In this document: piece after piece, positions 7,456-15,819 of the stretch
Position numbering within the stretch: the stretch's first letter is position 1
Layout: every line of letters starts with the position of its first letter
Assembly: GCF_012516315.1 (NCBI RefSeq)
Contig: NZ_CP051185.1
Coordinates: 4,097,363 to 4,161,362 of the forward strand
Reading direction: 5' to 3'
DNA length: 64,000 nt
From: Limnospira fusiformis SAG 85.79
Lineage (GTDB): Bacteria; Cyanobacteriota; Cyanobacteriia; Cyanobacteriales; Microcoleaceae
Position numbers and translations under genes: made by a program
The notes under the pieces: model-generated
Seen by the model: only the letters and a program-made list of their open reading frames with translations
What the model was told of the DNA's origin: nothing
The model's database searches: none

Positions 7456-9750
7456 ATGAACATCAAAACTCTATCATCCTCAAACACCTACGAATGCTCA
7501 GTTCCCGACTGGCTACAACATTGTTTGGACAACTCCCACAGCCTGGAGTCATCAGATACGCCGTCATTTTCTCCAGACAATGATCTGATCTCGCGCGCTT
7601 TCCTATTCGCCTACCAACTACATAAGGGACAATATCGCAAATCAGGGGAACCTTATATTAACCATCCCATTGCTGTAGCAGGTATCCTGAGATTTTTAGG
7701 TAGTGATACGGCTATGGTGGCGGCGGGTTTTCTACACGACATCATCGAAGATACTGATGTCACTCCGGAAGAATTAGAAAGCCACTTCGGGCCAGAAGTC
7801 CGCCATTTAGTGGAAGGCGTGACCAAACTATCTAAGTTTAACTTTTCTAATACCACAGAACGCCAAGCTGAGAATTTCCGGCGAATGTTTCTGGCTATGG
7901 CTCAAGATATTCGAGTGATTGTGGTTAAACTAGCCGATCGCCTCCATAATATGCGAACTCTGGAATTTATGTCAGAATCGAAACAGCGAAGTATTGCTTT
8001 AGAAACTCGCGAAATTTTTGCCCCGTTAGCGAACCGTTTGGGGATTGGTCGTCTGAAGTGGGAATTGGAAGATTTAGCCTTTAAATATATAGAACCGGAA
8101 GCCTACCGCGAAATTCAAATCCGCGTAGCTGACCGCCGCGCTACTCGGGAAGAAAAACTAGCAGCCTTGGCGGATATTTTACGCGATCGCATGGAAAAAT
8201 CGGGGATTCGATGTTATGAAGTAACCGGTCGTCCTAAGCACCTTTATGGCATCTATAAAAAGATGCAAGAACGTCACAAACAGTTTCATGAGATTTATGA
8301 TATTGCCGCCCTGCGTTTAATCGTAGAAACTAATGAGGAATGTTATCGGGCTTTAGCCATAGTTCATGATTCTTATCGCCCCATTCCCGGACGTTTTAAA
8401 GATTATATCGGACTGCCAAAACCCAACCGTTATCAGTCTCTACACACGGGAGTTATCGGGAACACTGGTCGCCCGGTAGAAGTGCAAATTCGCACGGTAG
8501 AAATGCACCATATAGCGGAATATGGAATTGCTGCCCATTGGAAATATAAGGAAACTGGCGGCTCGGAATTTGGCAAATTAACAGAAACCGATGAGAAGTT
8601 TACCTGGTTACGGCAACTACTGGAATGGCAAAGCGATCTGAAAGATGCTCAGGAATATTTAGATACGGTTAAAAATAACCTCTTTGATGAGGATGTTTAT
8701 GTGTTCACCCCTGATGGTGATGTGATGGCTTTGAGCAATGGTGCCACTACGGTAGATTTTGCCTATCGGGTGCATAGTGAAGTGGGCAATCATTGCAAGG
8801 GGGCGAAGGTTAATGAACGGATGGTTCCCCTAGATACGGTGTTAAAAAATGGGGATATTGTCGAGATTTTAACCAATAAAAATAGCCACCCTAGTTTAGA
8901 CTGGTTGAATTTTGTCAGAACTAGCACGGCTAAAAATCGTATCCGTCAATGGTATAAGCGATCGCATCGTGATGAAAATATCGCCAGAGGTCGGGAACTT
9001 TTAGAGAAAGAAATGGGTCGGAATGGTTTGGAATCTCTACTGAAATCCGCCCCGATGCAAACAGTGGTTCATCGCTGCAATTATCACAGTGTTGATGATT
9101 TATTAGCTGCTTTGGGTTATGGGGAAATTACCCTGAAACAGGTGGTGCATCGACTCCAGGATGTCGTGAAAGCTAATAGTCCGGTTCCAGAAGTTTCGAT
9201 GGAACAGGCGGCTAATAACCTACAAATGCAGAATTTAGCCCCTCGAAATACATTACATGGGTCTGTACCTACTTCTACATCTTCTAGCAAGTCTCCCATA
9301 GCCGGGGTAGAGGGGTTAATGTACCATATCGCGGGATGCTGTAATCCGATTCCTGGAGAGCCAATTATTGGGACTGTGACCCGGACTCGTGGCATTTCCA
9401 TTCACCGCCAAGGCTGCCATAATGTTAGCAAGGTTAGTGGCGATCGCCTAGTTCCAGTTAGTTGGAATCCTACCCCCATTGACCAAGGACGACCCAAAAC
9501 TTATCCGGTGAAAATTCAGATTGAGGTATTAGACCGGGTGGGGGTACTCAATGATATTTTATCTCGACTCAAAGACAACAATATCAACGTTTGTAGCGCT
9601 CAGGTTAAGACGTTTCGCGACGCTCCGGCTTTAATTGAGTTGGGTATCGAAATATGCGATCGCAATCAATTTGAGCAGACCTGTCTACAAATTAAAAATA
9701 TCAGTGATGTTCTCAACTTGCGTCGCATGAACCGAGGCGATCAAAGCTAG
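7456..9750 (+). CDS. rsh: bifunctional (p)ppGpp synthetase/hydrolase (RelA/SpoT homologue)
   Basis: A 764-residue long RSH enzyme that makes and degrades the alarmone (p)ppGpp. Order of domains: HD hydrolase (about 45-200) with GFLHDIIEDTD and the VKLADRLHNMRT helix; synthetase (about 240-370) with GRFKDYIGLPKPNRYQSLHT and the EVQIRT strand; TGS domain (about 405-465) with YVFTPDGDV; helical region; Cys/His zinc-finger or RIS domain near 620-655 (HIAGCCNPIPG, IHRQGC); and ACT domain (about 685-755). Hydrolase catalytic His and Asp residues and the synthetase Glu are present, so it should be truly bifunctional, as is usual for the single cyanobacterial RSH. It is transcribed alone from a long leader. 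Confidence 0.95.
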   Translation: MNIKTLSSSNTYECSVPDWLQHCLDNSHSLESSDTPSFSPDNDLISRAFLFAYQLHKGQYRKSGEPYINHPIAVAGILRFLGSDTAMVAAGFLHDIIEDTDVTPEELESHFGPEVRHLVEGVTKLSKFNFSNTTERQAENFRRMFLAMAQDIRVIVVKLADRLHNMRTLEFMSESKQRSIALETREIFAPLANRLGIGRLKWELEDLAFKYIEPEAYREIQIRVADRRATREEKLAALADILRDRMEKSGIRCYEVTGRPKHLYGIYKKMQERHKQFHEIYDIAALRLIVETNEECYRALAIVHDSYRPIPGRFKDYIGLPKPNRYQSLHTGVIGNTGRPVEVQIRTVEMHHIAEYGIAAHWKYKETGGSEFGKLTETDEKFTWLRQLLEWQSDLKDAQEYLDTVKNNLFDEDVYVFTPDGDVMALSNGATTVDFAYRVHSEVGNHCKGAKVNERMVPLDTVLKNGDIVEILTNKNSHPSLDWLNFVRTSTAKNRIRQWYKRSHRDENIARGRELLEKEMGRNGLESLLKSAPMQTVVHRCNYHSVDDLLAALGYGEITLKQVVHRLQDVVKANSPVPEVSMEQAANNLQMQNLAPRNTLHGSVPTSTSSSKSPIAGVEGLMYHIAGCCNPIPGEPIIGTVTRTRGISIHRQGCHNVSKVSGDRLVPVSWNPTPIDQGRPKTYPVKIQIEVLDRVGVLNDILSRLKDNNINVCSAQVKTFRDAPALIELGIEICDRNQFEQTCLQIKNISDVLNLRRMNRGDQS

Positions 9751-9772
9751 GCTAAATTCGCCAATCCACAGA

Positions 9773-9819
9773 GAGGCGGCTTCCCACATTTGGGCGACTT
9801 CTGGGCGCCCAGCCGCCTC
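9773..9819 (+). terminator. large hairpin after rsh
   Basis: A perfect 9-bp inverted repeat, GAGGCGGCT/AGCCGCCTC, encloses a second GC-rich stem-like stretch, 22 bp after the rsh stop codon. It is well placed as a transcription terminator or mRNA 3'-end protector, though no U-tract follows. Confidence 0.5.
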
Positions 9820-9877
9820 CTTGGGAAAAGGCTGTAGCTGCATCAACTAACCACAGCCCCTAGGTGATTAACTGGAT

Positions 9878-10868
9878 CGGGATTATCGGGTGGGGCGGGT
9901 TTATTCACCAAATCGGGGTGGGGCGGGTTTATCAAAATCCGGGTTGTGAATTGGAATTCCCGGCGGAACCCGCCCCTACGTCGGTTGGGGCGGGTTTATT
10001 CACCAAATCGGGGTGGGGCGGGTTTATTCACCAAATCGGGGTGGGGCGGGTTTATCAAAATCCGGGTTGTGAATTGGAATTCCCGGCGGAACCCGCCCCT
10101 ACGTTGGGTGGGGCGGGTTTATTCACCAAATCCTGGTGGGGCGGGTTTATTCACCAAATCGGGGTGGGGCGGGTTTATCAAAATCCGGGTTGTGAATTGG
10201 AATTCCCGGCGGAACCCGCCCCTACGTTGGGTGGGGCGGGTTTATTCACCAAATCCTGGTGGGGCGGGTTTATTCACCAAATCGGGGTGGGGCGGGTTTA
10301 TCAAAATCCGGGTTGTGAATTGGAATTCCCGGCGGAACCCGCCCCTACGTTGGGTGGGGCGGGTTTATCAAAATCCGGGTTGTGAATTGGAATTCCCGGC
10401 GGAACCCGCCCCTACGTTGGGTGGGGCGGGTTTATTCACCAAATCCTGGTGGGGCGGGTTTATTCACCAAATCGGGGTGGGGCGGGTTTTCAAAATCCGG
10501 GTTGTGAAACCCCCAAACATAAATCAAAAATTCCCGGCGGGAACCCGCCCCTACGTTGGGTGGGGCGGGTTTATCAAAATCCGGGTTGTGAATTGGAATT
10601 CCCGGCGGAACCCGCCCCTACGTTGGGTGGGGCGGGTTTATTCACCAAATCGGGGTGGGGCGGGTTTATTCACCAAATCGGGGTGGGGCGGGTTTATCAA
10701 AATCCGGGTTGTGAATTGGAATTCCCGGCGGAACCCGCCCCTACGTTGGGTGGGGCGGGTTTATTCACCAAATCGGGGTGGGGCGGGTTTATTCACCAAA
10801 TCGGGGTGGGGCGGGTTTATCAAAATCCGGGTTGTGAATTGGAATTCCCGGCGGAACCTGCCCCTACG
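9878..10868. repeat. 123-bp GC-rich tandem repeat array
   Basis: Nine units begin at each AAAATCCGGGTTGTG (9934, 10057, 10180, 10303, 10370, 10492, 10576, 10699, 10822). The usual period is 123 bp; shorter units of 67 and 84 bp also occur. Each unit contains TGGGGCGGGTTTAT several times and its inverse AACCCGCCCC once, so transcripts would fold into strong hairpins. The unit at 10492 is diverged. The array runs from just after rsh into the last codons of the DUF3386 gene on the opposite strand. Long open frames across it exist only because 123 is a multiple of 3. Confidence 0.92.
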
Positions 10869-11514
10869 TCGTGGCTTTGTTCAAAAGTTGGATGTTGGAG
10901 AAGGTAAAGCGATCGCTCCGATCGCTTTCTGGGTTGTGGATAATCCGCTGATTGAGGATTTGATACTTACCCACTTGGGTATAGGAATCTTCAAAATCGC
11001 TTTTTTCCCCCTTCTGTTCCCCCGTTTTGGGGTCATGATAAACCGAATCATAACGGTGGGAAAGATAACCCTCCGGCGTTTGGTGGCTGCTGTGGGTGTA
11101 GATGGTCACTACCACCCCGTGAATGTGACGATGCACCATGCAGACCTCATTATTGCGGAGTTGGTAGCGATCGCCTTCTCCTTTCCCGCCGATAATGATT
11201 TCCACCGCCCCGGTTTCGTCGGTTTCGCCATAGCTAAACGTATTTTCTCCATGTACCGATTCAAAATCCCGACGTACCCGGTGGATCGCCGTTTCCCAAA
11301 GTTGTCCATGGATAGCCTTTTGCGCCGCCTCGTCAGCAACATCTAACACTTCCGCCTTCATGTCCGCCCCTACCTTCGCGCGACCATGAATCACCTTGCC
11401 ATCATGTTCGTAGGTGATATCAGCAGTATAGCCTGGGAAATCGGCATCCCAGGTGTAGCGATTTTCATAAGCCGCCCGGAAAAGTTCGCGTGCAGAAACT
11501 TGTGTAGCCGTCAT
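10864..11514 (-). CDS. DUF3386 family protein
   Basis: A 216-residue soluble protein starting at ATG 11514, preceded by a good ribosome-binding site (AGGAG, 8 bp upstream); an in-frame TTG further up is less likely. The sequence matches the general character of DUF3386, a family of cyanobacteria and plastid-bearing plants with no known activity: an N-terminal helix with ARELFRAAYENRYTW, then mostly beta strands with many conserved His, Asp and Tyr residues. Its last codons run into the GC-rich 123-bp array, and the TAG stop lies inside the repeat motif CCTACGT. The natural C-terminus may therefore have been reset by the array. Confidence 0.7.
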   Translation of the reverse strand: MTATQVSARELFRAAYENRYTWDADFPGYTADITYEHDGKVIHGRAKVGADMKAEVLDVADEAAQKAIHGQLWETAIHRVRRDFESVHGENTFSYGETDETGAVEIIIGGKGEGDRYQLRNNEVCMVHRHIHGVVVTIYTHSSHQTPEGYLSHRYDSVYHDPKTGEQKGEKSDFEDSYTQVGKYQILNQRIIHNPESDRSDRFTFSNIQLLNKATT

Positions 11515-11732
11515 AAATACTCCTAGTGTGAAGATGAACAATTGTTAATTAGTATAAACCATTACCAGCATATCCCCTTGGTGGGGTATTGCGCCCTGGC
11601 GATCGGGTTTTCCTCCCCCTAGCGGTTTCTCCCGGTCTGGTAACGGTCATTCATTCACCGGGAAATTTCCTCCCCCGCTACAGTTTCCCGTAGGGGGGTC
11701 ACAAACCAGGAGTCAGAAACGGGGTTGTATTT

Positions 11733-14210
11733 CTATTTGAGAGATTCTCCAATGAGGGTAAAAGCTGCCCAATGTTTGGGTTGAGGATATTCTTCCATAG
11801 TGGTCAACATCGCTTGTCGTAAAGCCACAGCCCGATCGCCTTTTTCGGGTAGAAGTCGATAAAATTCCTGCATTAATTTTGCCGTGGGTTCATCGGTGGC
11901 TTGCCATAAAGAGACAATCACACTTTCCGCCCCCGCACCAATAAACGCACGAGATAATCCGATGATACCATCACCTGTAATTCTGCCGCCACCTGTGTTA
12001 CAAGCACTTAAAACCACCAAGGAAGCTGTTAAATTCAATCCCATGATTTCCTCGGAACTCAGAAACCCTTGATCGCCATCACTGGGAGTTAGTGCGATCG
12101 CTCCTAAAACACCCCCAGACTCACTAAAATCATCCAATAAGCCGTGGGTTGCCAAATGCACGATCGCCGCCGCATTAATGCGTTCCAAAACCTCTGATTT
12201 CGTGGCTGCACTACCAATTAACGCTTCTGTATTCAACATAGAGGCGATGGCGATCGCTTCCGCTTCTGCACCCGGTAAATTAGCTAATCTCTCCGGTCCT
12301 TCTCCCGGTTGTATCGACAATTTTGGCATCACGGGATTGCCCACCACTAGAGCATTTATGGGGTTAGTGCTTCTGTTGGGCATCCGGTTTTCTGCCAGTT
12401 GGCGAGTCAATTTTAACACTTGAATTGCTGGGGCGGTCAGAATAGTATGCTGAGTAATTAAATAGCGATCGCTTTCATCCAGTAACGCCGGAAACGGCAC
12501 AAACAATAACTCCTGGTGGGGGATGAATATCACCTTCTCTTCTGGATTTTGGGGGAGTAAATCGGCGATCGGTTTTATCAGCACATCATGCAGTTGTCGC
12601 AGGTGACTCTCGCGGAGATTTCGGGTAGAAATGGTCGGCAGATTTTCCGTGATCACCTGGTGAGTTCCCCGCACCAAAGCCGTTAGTAAACTTTCCGCTT
12701 CCGAGTCCGTCCCCTCCGCCAAAAAAGGCACTAAAGTATCCCTAAAGGTTTCTAATTGGCTTAAATTGACTTCCCGAAATGTGATGTTTCCCGTCGGTTG
12801 CACCACCCAGATAAACAAAGCCGAATTTTCCCCGAAATTATCACTAATAATCGAATATTGAACTAGGGTAGCATTTTGCTGTCCTGCCACTTTTTGAATG
12901 TCCGAAATTGTCATCGGCGGATTATTTACCCGCGCATATTCTGCGACCGCTTCAGGAGATAATTGCTGGGCGATTAATTCCAGGAAAGCACGGGCGCGTC
13001 CTCTCTCCGCAATTTCTAAGGCGATTTCCGGTTTATTGGCGCTAATTAATGCTTTTTGTAGTATACTATAACTAGACCGATATTTATCGAAAATCGAGAC
13101 TTTATTAATATCGCTCAAGCCGGGTCGCAGAGATTCTAATGCGTCAATTGCGGCGTATAAGGTTTGGGTAGCTTCCGCGATTTTTCCAGCTTCAAATAAG
13201 GCGACACCTTTATTGTTGAGGGTGACAGCAATTCCGGCTGTATTCCGTAAATTTCGCCGAATTTCTAAGGCGCGATCGTAAAATTCTATGGCTTGGGAAT
13301 AGTCCCCCATTAATCGATGAACTGAGCCGATATTATTCAAGGCTTGACCCTGGGAATCTTCTTCACCGATCGCCCTCATAATTTCTAATCCTTGATTGTA
13401 CAATTCCAAGGCTTGGGAATAGTTGGCTAATTTCTCATAAGCAGCCCCCATATTCAACAGAGTTTGACCAACCCCGACAGTATCTCCTCTTTCCGAGGCG
13501 ATCGCTAACCCTTTGGCATAGAATTCTAACGCTTGGGAATATTCCCCCAGAGCATGATAAACCGCCCCCATATTAGCGAGAGTAATTCCCACCGCAACAT
13601 CATCATCTTCTTGTGCAAATAGCGCCCCGGCTTGTTGAAAATAAATCAGGGCTTTTTGAGGTTGTCCCAAAGCCCGATAAATGTTCCCAAGATTATTATA
13701 AATAACCGCCCAACCATAATAGTCTTCTGCTGGCAAAACTTCCATGGCTTGCTGATAAATATCCAGGGCGGCGGGATAGTTAGCTTGGGAGTAAGAAAGC
13801 GCCCCCAAATTCATCAGAGTTTGGCTAATTCCCTGTCTGTCGTTAATATTTTGGCTAATAGTTAAAGCCTCGTTTAAAAAATGCCCAGCCTGGGGATAAT
13901 TGCCCAAATGGCGATAGACAATACCGATCTCATTTAAGATTACCGCCTCTAGTTGGCGATCGCCTTCAAAACGCACCTTTTGCAAAGCGCGATCGAAGGT
14001 TATCAACGCTTCTTTCAACTCACCGCGATCGACCTGTTTATATCCGTGTTCATACAATTCTATCGCTTCACTGACCCCACCTTCTCCCCTTTCTTGTGCC
14101 AAAACTGGCAGCCCTATTACCGGGAAGGAAAGAAATTTGATAAACTCAATTTTACCCAGAGTCAGAAACCCAATCAGGAACACACAGGACCAATTTTTTT
14201 TGAGAGGCAT
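11733..14210 (-). CDS. TPR-CHAT protein, caspase-like peptidase
   Basis: An 825-residue protein. A short hydrophobic N-terminus (FLIGFLTLGK...) could be a signal peptide or anchor. About eight tetratricopeptide repeats fill residues 45-350, each with the A-Y-G-A-Y-P spacing (for example NYPQAGHFLNEAL, DYSQAIEFYDRAL). A CHAT domain fills about 530-825. The caspase-type dyad is intact: His689 in HLATHGLLDD and Cys737 in LSACNTGGG. CHAT proteins are C14-clan proteases with partner-controlled activity. TPRs suggest it senses or binds another protein. It starts 9 bp from the divergent sigma-like gene and is part of the CHAT cluster to its right. It could also be cleaved and exported, as some separase-like relatives are. 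Confidence 0.88.
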   Translation of the reverse strand: MPLKKNWSCVFLIGFLTLGKIEFIKFLSFPVIGLPVLAQERGEGGVSEAIELYEHGYKQVDRGELKEALITFDRALQKVRFEGDRQLEAVILNEIGIVYRHLGNYPQAGHFLNEALTISQNINDRQGISQTLMNLGALSYSQANYPAALDIYQQAMEVLPAEDYYGWAVIYNNLGNIYRALGQPQKALIYFQQAGALFAQEDDDVAVGITLANMGAVYHALGEYSQALEFYAKGLAIASERGDTVGVGQTLLNMGAAYEKLANYSQALELYNQGLEIMRAIGEEDSQGQALNNIGSVHRLMGDYSQAIEFYDRALEIRRNLRNTAGIAVTLNNKGVALFEAGKIAEATQTLYAAIDALESLRPGLSDINKVSIFDKYRSSYSILQKALISANKPEIALEIAERGRARAFLELIAQQLSPEAVAEYARVNNPPMTISDIQKVAGQQNATLVQYSIISDNFGENSALFIWVVQPTGNITFREVNLSQLETFRDTLVPFLAEGTDSEAESLLTALVRGTHQVITENLPTISTRNLRESHLRQLHDVLIKPIADLLPQNPEEKVIFIPHQELLFVPFPALLDESDRYLITQHTILTAPAIQVLKLTRQLAENRMPNRSTNPINALVVGNPVMPKLSIQPGEGPERLANLPGAEAEAIAIASMLNTEALIGSAATKSEVLERINAAAIVHLATHGLLDDFSESGGVLGAIALTPSDGDQGFLSSEEIMGLNLTASLVVLSACNTGGGRITGDGIIGLSRAFIGAGAESVIVSLWQATDEPTAKLMQEFYRLLPEKGDRAVALRQAMLTTMEEYPQPKHWAAFTLIGESLK

Positions 14211-14219
14211 TTTAGTTAA

Positions 14220-14861
14220 ATGATGAATGACCAGTTACAATTGCTAATTGCCGAGACTTGTCGGCACCCTCCCGGCAGCCTCAAACGGCAGCAAGGGTTA
14301 ACTCAACTGTATCGAATCATTGTCAATTCAGGCAAGCTATGGCGAGAAAAAACCCCCTATTATGAGGAAGTCTGGCAACAAACTTGGCTGTATTTTTGCC
14401 TAAATCTCTGTGAAGCCACCACCGGGAAAGAGAAATATGATAGCGATCGCAGTAGCATCACCACCTGGCTAAATGTTTACCTAAAAATGCGCCTCAAAGA
14501 TAGGGCTATCAAACAGCAAAAACAGAAACAGCAAATGGTTTCCGCTTCACAAGCGTTATGTGATGATGACACCCTCACCTTTTTGGATACCTTAGAAGCG
14601 CCGCCAGATATCCCGCCGATCCTACAAGCGACCCGCCAGTGGGCGGAAACTGACCCAGAGGGAGAATTGCAGCGTGTCCACCTCCGGGGTCGAAAAGATG
14701 TTACCTGTCAACTGTTGATTTTACGGCGTTTACCCCCAGAAACTACCTGGGAGGATCTTTCCGCACAGTTGGGTTTACCAGTTTCTACCCTCAGCAGCTT
14801 TTATCAGCGGAAATGTCTGCCACAATTGCGTAAATTTGGCAAATCAGCCGGATATCTATAA
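14220..14861 (+). CDS. sigma-70-like / HTH regulator
   Basis: A 213-residue protein. The N-terminal half resembles sigma region 2 (YYEEVWQQTWLYFCLNL and a following ITTWLNVYLKMRLKDR helix). The C-terminus has a sigma region 4-type helix-turn-helix (TTWEDLSAQLGLPVSTLSSF then RKCLPQLRKF). Proteins of this type are common at the head of DUF1822-CHASE2 operons in cyanobacteria and probably control that operon, but a specific promoter target is not known. The ATG at 14220 faces the divergent TPR-CHAT start with only 9 bp between, so its promoter must sit inside the CHAT gene or overlap its start. The DUF1822 gene starts 26 bp after its stop. Confidence 0.72.
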   Translation: MMNDQLQLLIAETCRHPPGSLKRQQGLTQLYRIIVNSGKLWREKTPYYEEVWQQTWLYFCLNLCEATTGKEKYDSDRSSITTWLNVYLKMRLKDRAIKQQKQKQQMVSASQALCDDDTLTFLDTLEAPPDIPPILQATRQWAETDPEGELQRVHLRGRKDVTCQLLILRRLPPETTWEDLSAQLGLPVSTLSSFYQRKCLPQLRKFGKSAGYL

Positions 14862-14886
14862 AAAGGTCATTACACCAATAACAATT

Positions 14887-15819
14887 ATGGCTAATCATAC
14901 CCAACAAATCGAAAATTCTGCCTTACCCATGTTGATCGGCATCAATTCGCGCCGCCTCGCCCAACAATTTGCGAGGGAACAACCCAATCGCCAAAAAGCT
15001 GAACAGGTTTATTTTAACACTCTGGCGATATGTGTGGTGCGTAATTATTTAGAGTGGATGGGAATTGCTACCCAAGTTAATGCTGGTGATAGTTGGAATC
15101 CGATCGCCCGCTTGGCTAGTGATGTGGCAGATCTACAGGTGACCGGATTGGGGATTCTCGAATGTCGTCCGATCCGCGAAAATCAGCAAATTTGCCGAAT
15201 TCCCCCAGAAGTTTGGGGCGATCGCATTGGCTATGTAGTCGTGGAAATTGAAGATTCTTTAAAAGCCGCCAATATTCTGGGATTTATGAATAATATCGAT
15301 CGCCCAGAAATTCCCCGGAGTCAGTTGCAACCCATAGAAGCACTGCTGATCACTTTATCTGGGTTGCGTCGGCAGAATTTGGTTAACCTTAGTCAATGGT
15401 GCCAAGGCATCTTTGAGGAAACGTGGCAGGATTTGGGGGCAATATTTAGCACTCAAAATATCGCCTACAATTTCCGCAATTCTCCACCAGATAGCCAAGC
15501 CGAGATAGAAAAAGCAAAATTGATTGATTTGCAAATGCAGTTGGGCAGTCAAATGGTAGTATTGTTGGTGGCGCTAACACCAGAATTTGACACCATGGCA
15601 GTCAGAGTGCGACTTTATCCCCCTGATGGAGAAATTTATTTACCCCATAATTTACGGTTAGCATTACTATCAGACCAGGCGGATACTTTAGAAGAAGTGC
15701 GATCGCGCCGTCATGATAATTATATCCAACTACCCCGCTTTAGCGGAGAAATAGGGGAACGCTTTTCTATTCAAGTCGCCCTAGAAAATGCCATGATTAT
15801 AGAGAACTTTCAAATTTAA
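14887..15819 (+). CDS. DUF1822 family protein
   Basis: A 310-residue soluble protein without membrane segments. The N-terminus has QQFAREQPNRQKAEQVYFNT followed by an LAICVVRNYLEWMGI helix, the hallmark of cyanobacterial DUF1822 proteins. These usually lie between a sigma-like gene and a CHASE2 or CHAT gene, as here. The C-terminal half is predicted to be mixed beta strand with RVRLYPPDGEIYLP and EVRSRRHDNYIQLP. I chose ATG 14887; the in-frame TTG at 14836 lies inside the sigma-like gene. Its stop overlaps the next start by one base (TAATG), so the two are translationally coupled. Function is not known. Confidence 0.75.
   Translation: MANHTQQIENSALPMLIGINSRRLAQQFAREQPNRQKAEQVYFNTLAICVVRNYLEWMGIATQVNAGDSWNPIARLASDVADLQVTGLGILECRPIRENQQICRIPPEVWGDRIGYVVVEIEDSLKAANILGFMNNIDRPEIPRSQLQPIEALLITLSGLRRQNLVNLSQWCQGIFEETWQDLGAIFSTQNIAYNFRNSPPDSQAEIEKAKLIDLQMQLGSQMVVLLVALTPEFDTMAVRVRLYPPDGEIYLPHNLRLALLSDQADTLEEVRSRRHDNYIQLPRFSGEIGERFSIQVALENAMIIENFQI

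Noticed and set aside
9864-11346. Long plus-strand open frames across the GC-rich array (9864-10385, 9946-11346, 10449-10907)
   Set aside because: They translate the 123-bp repeat in two frames and then run antisense to the DUF3386 gene. The period is a multiple of 3, which keeps frames open by chance.
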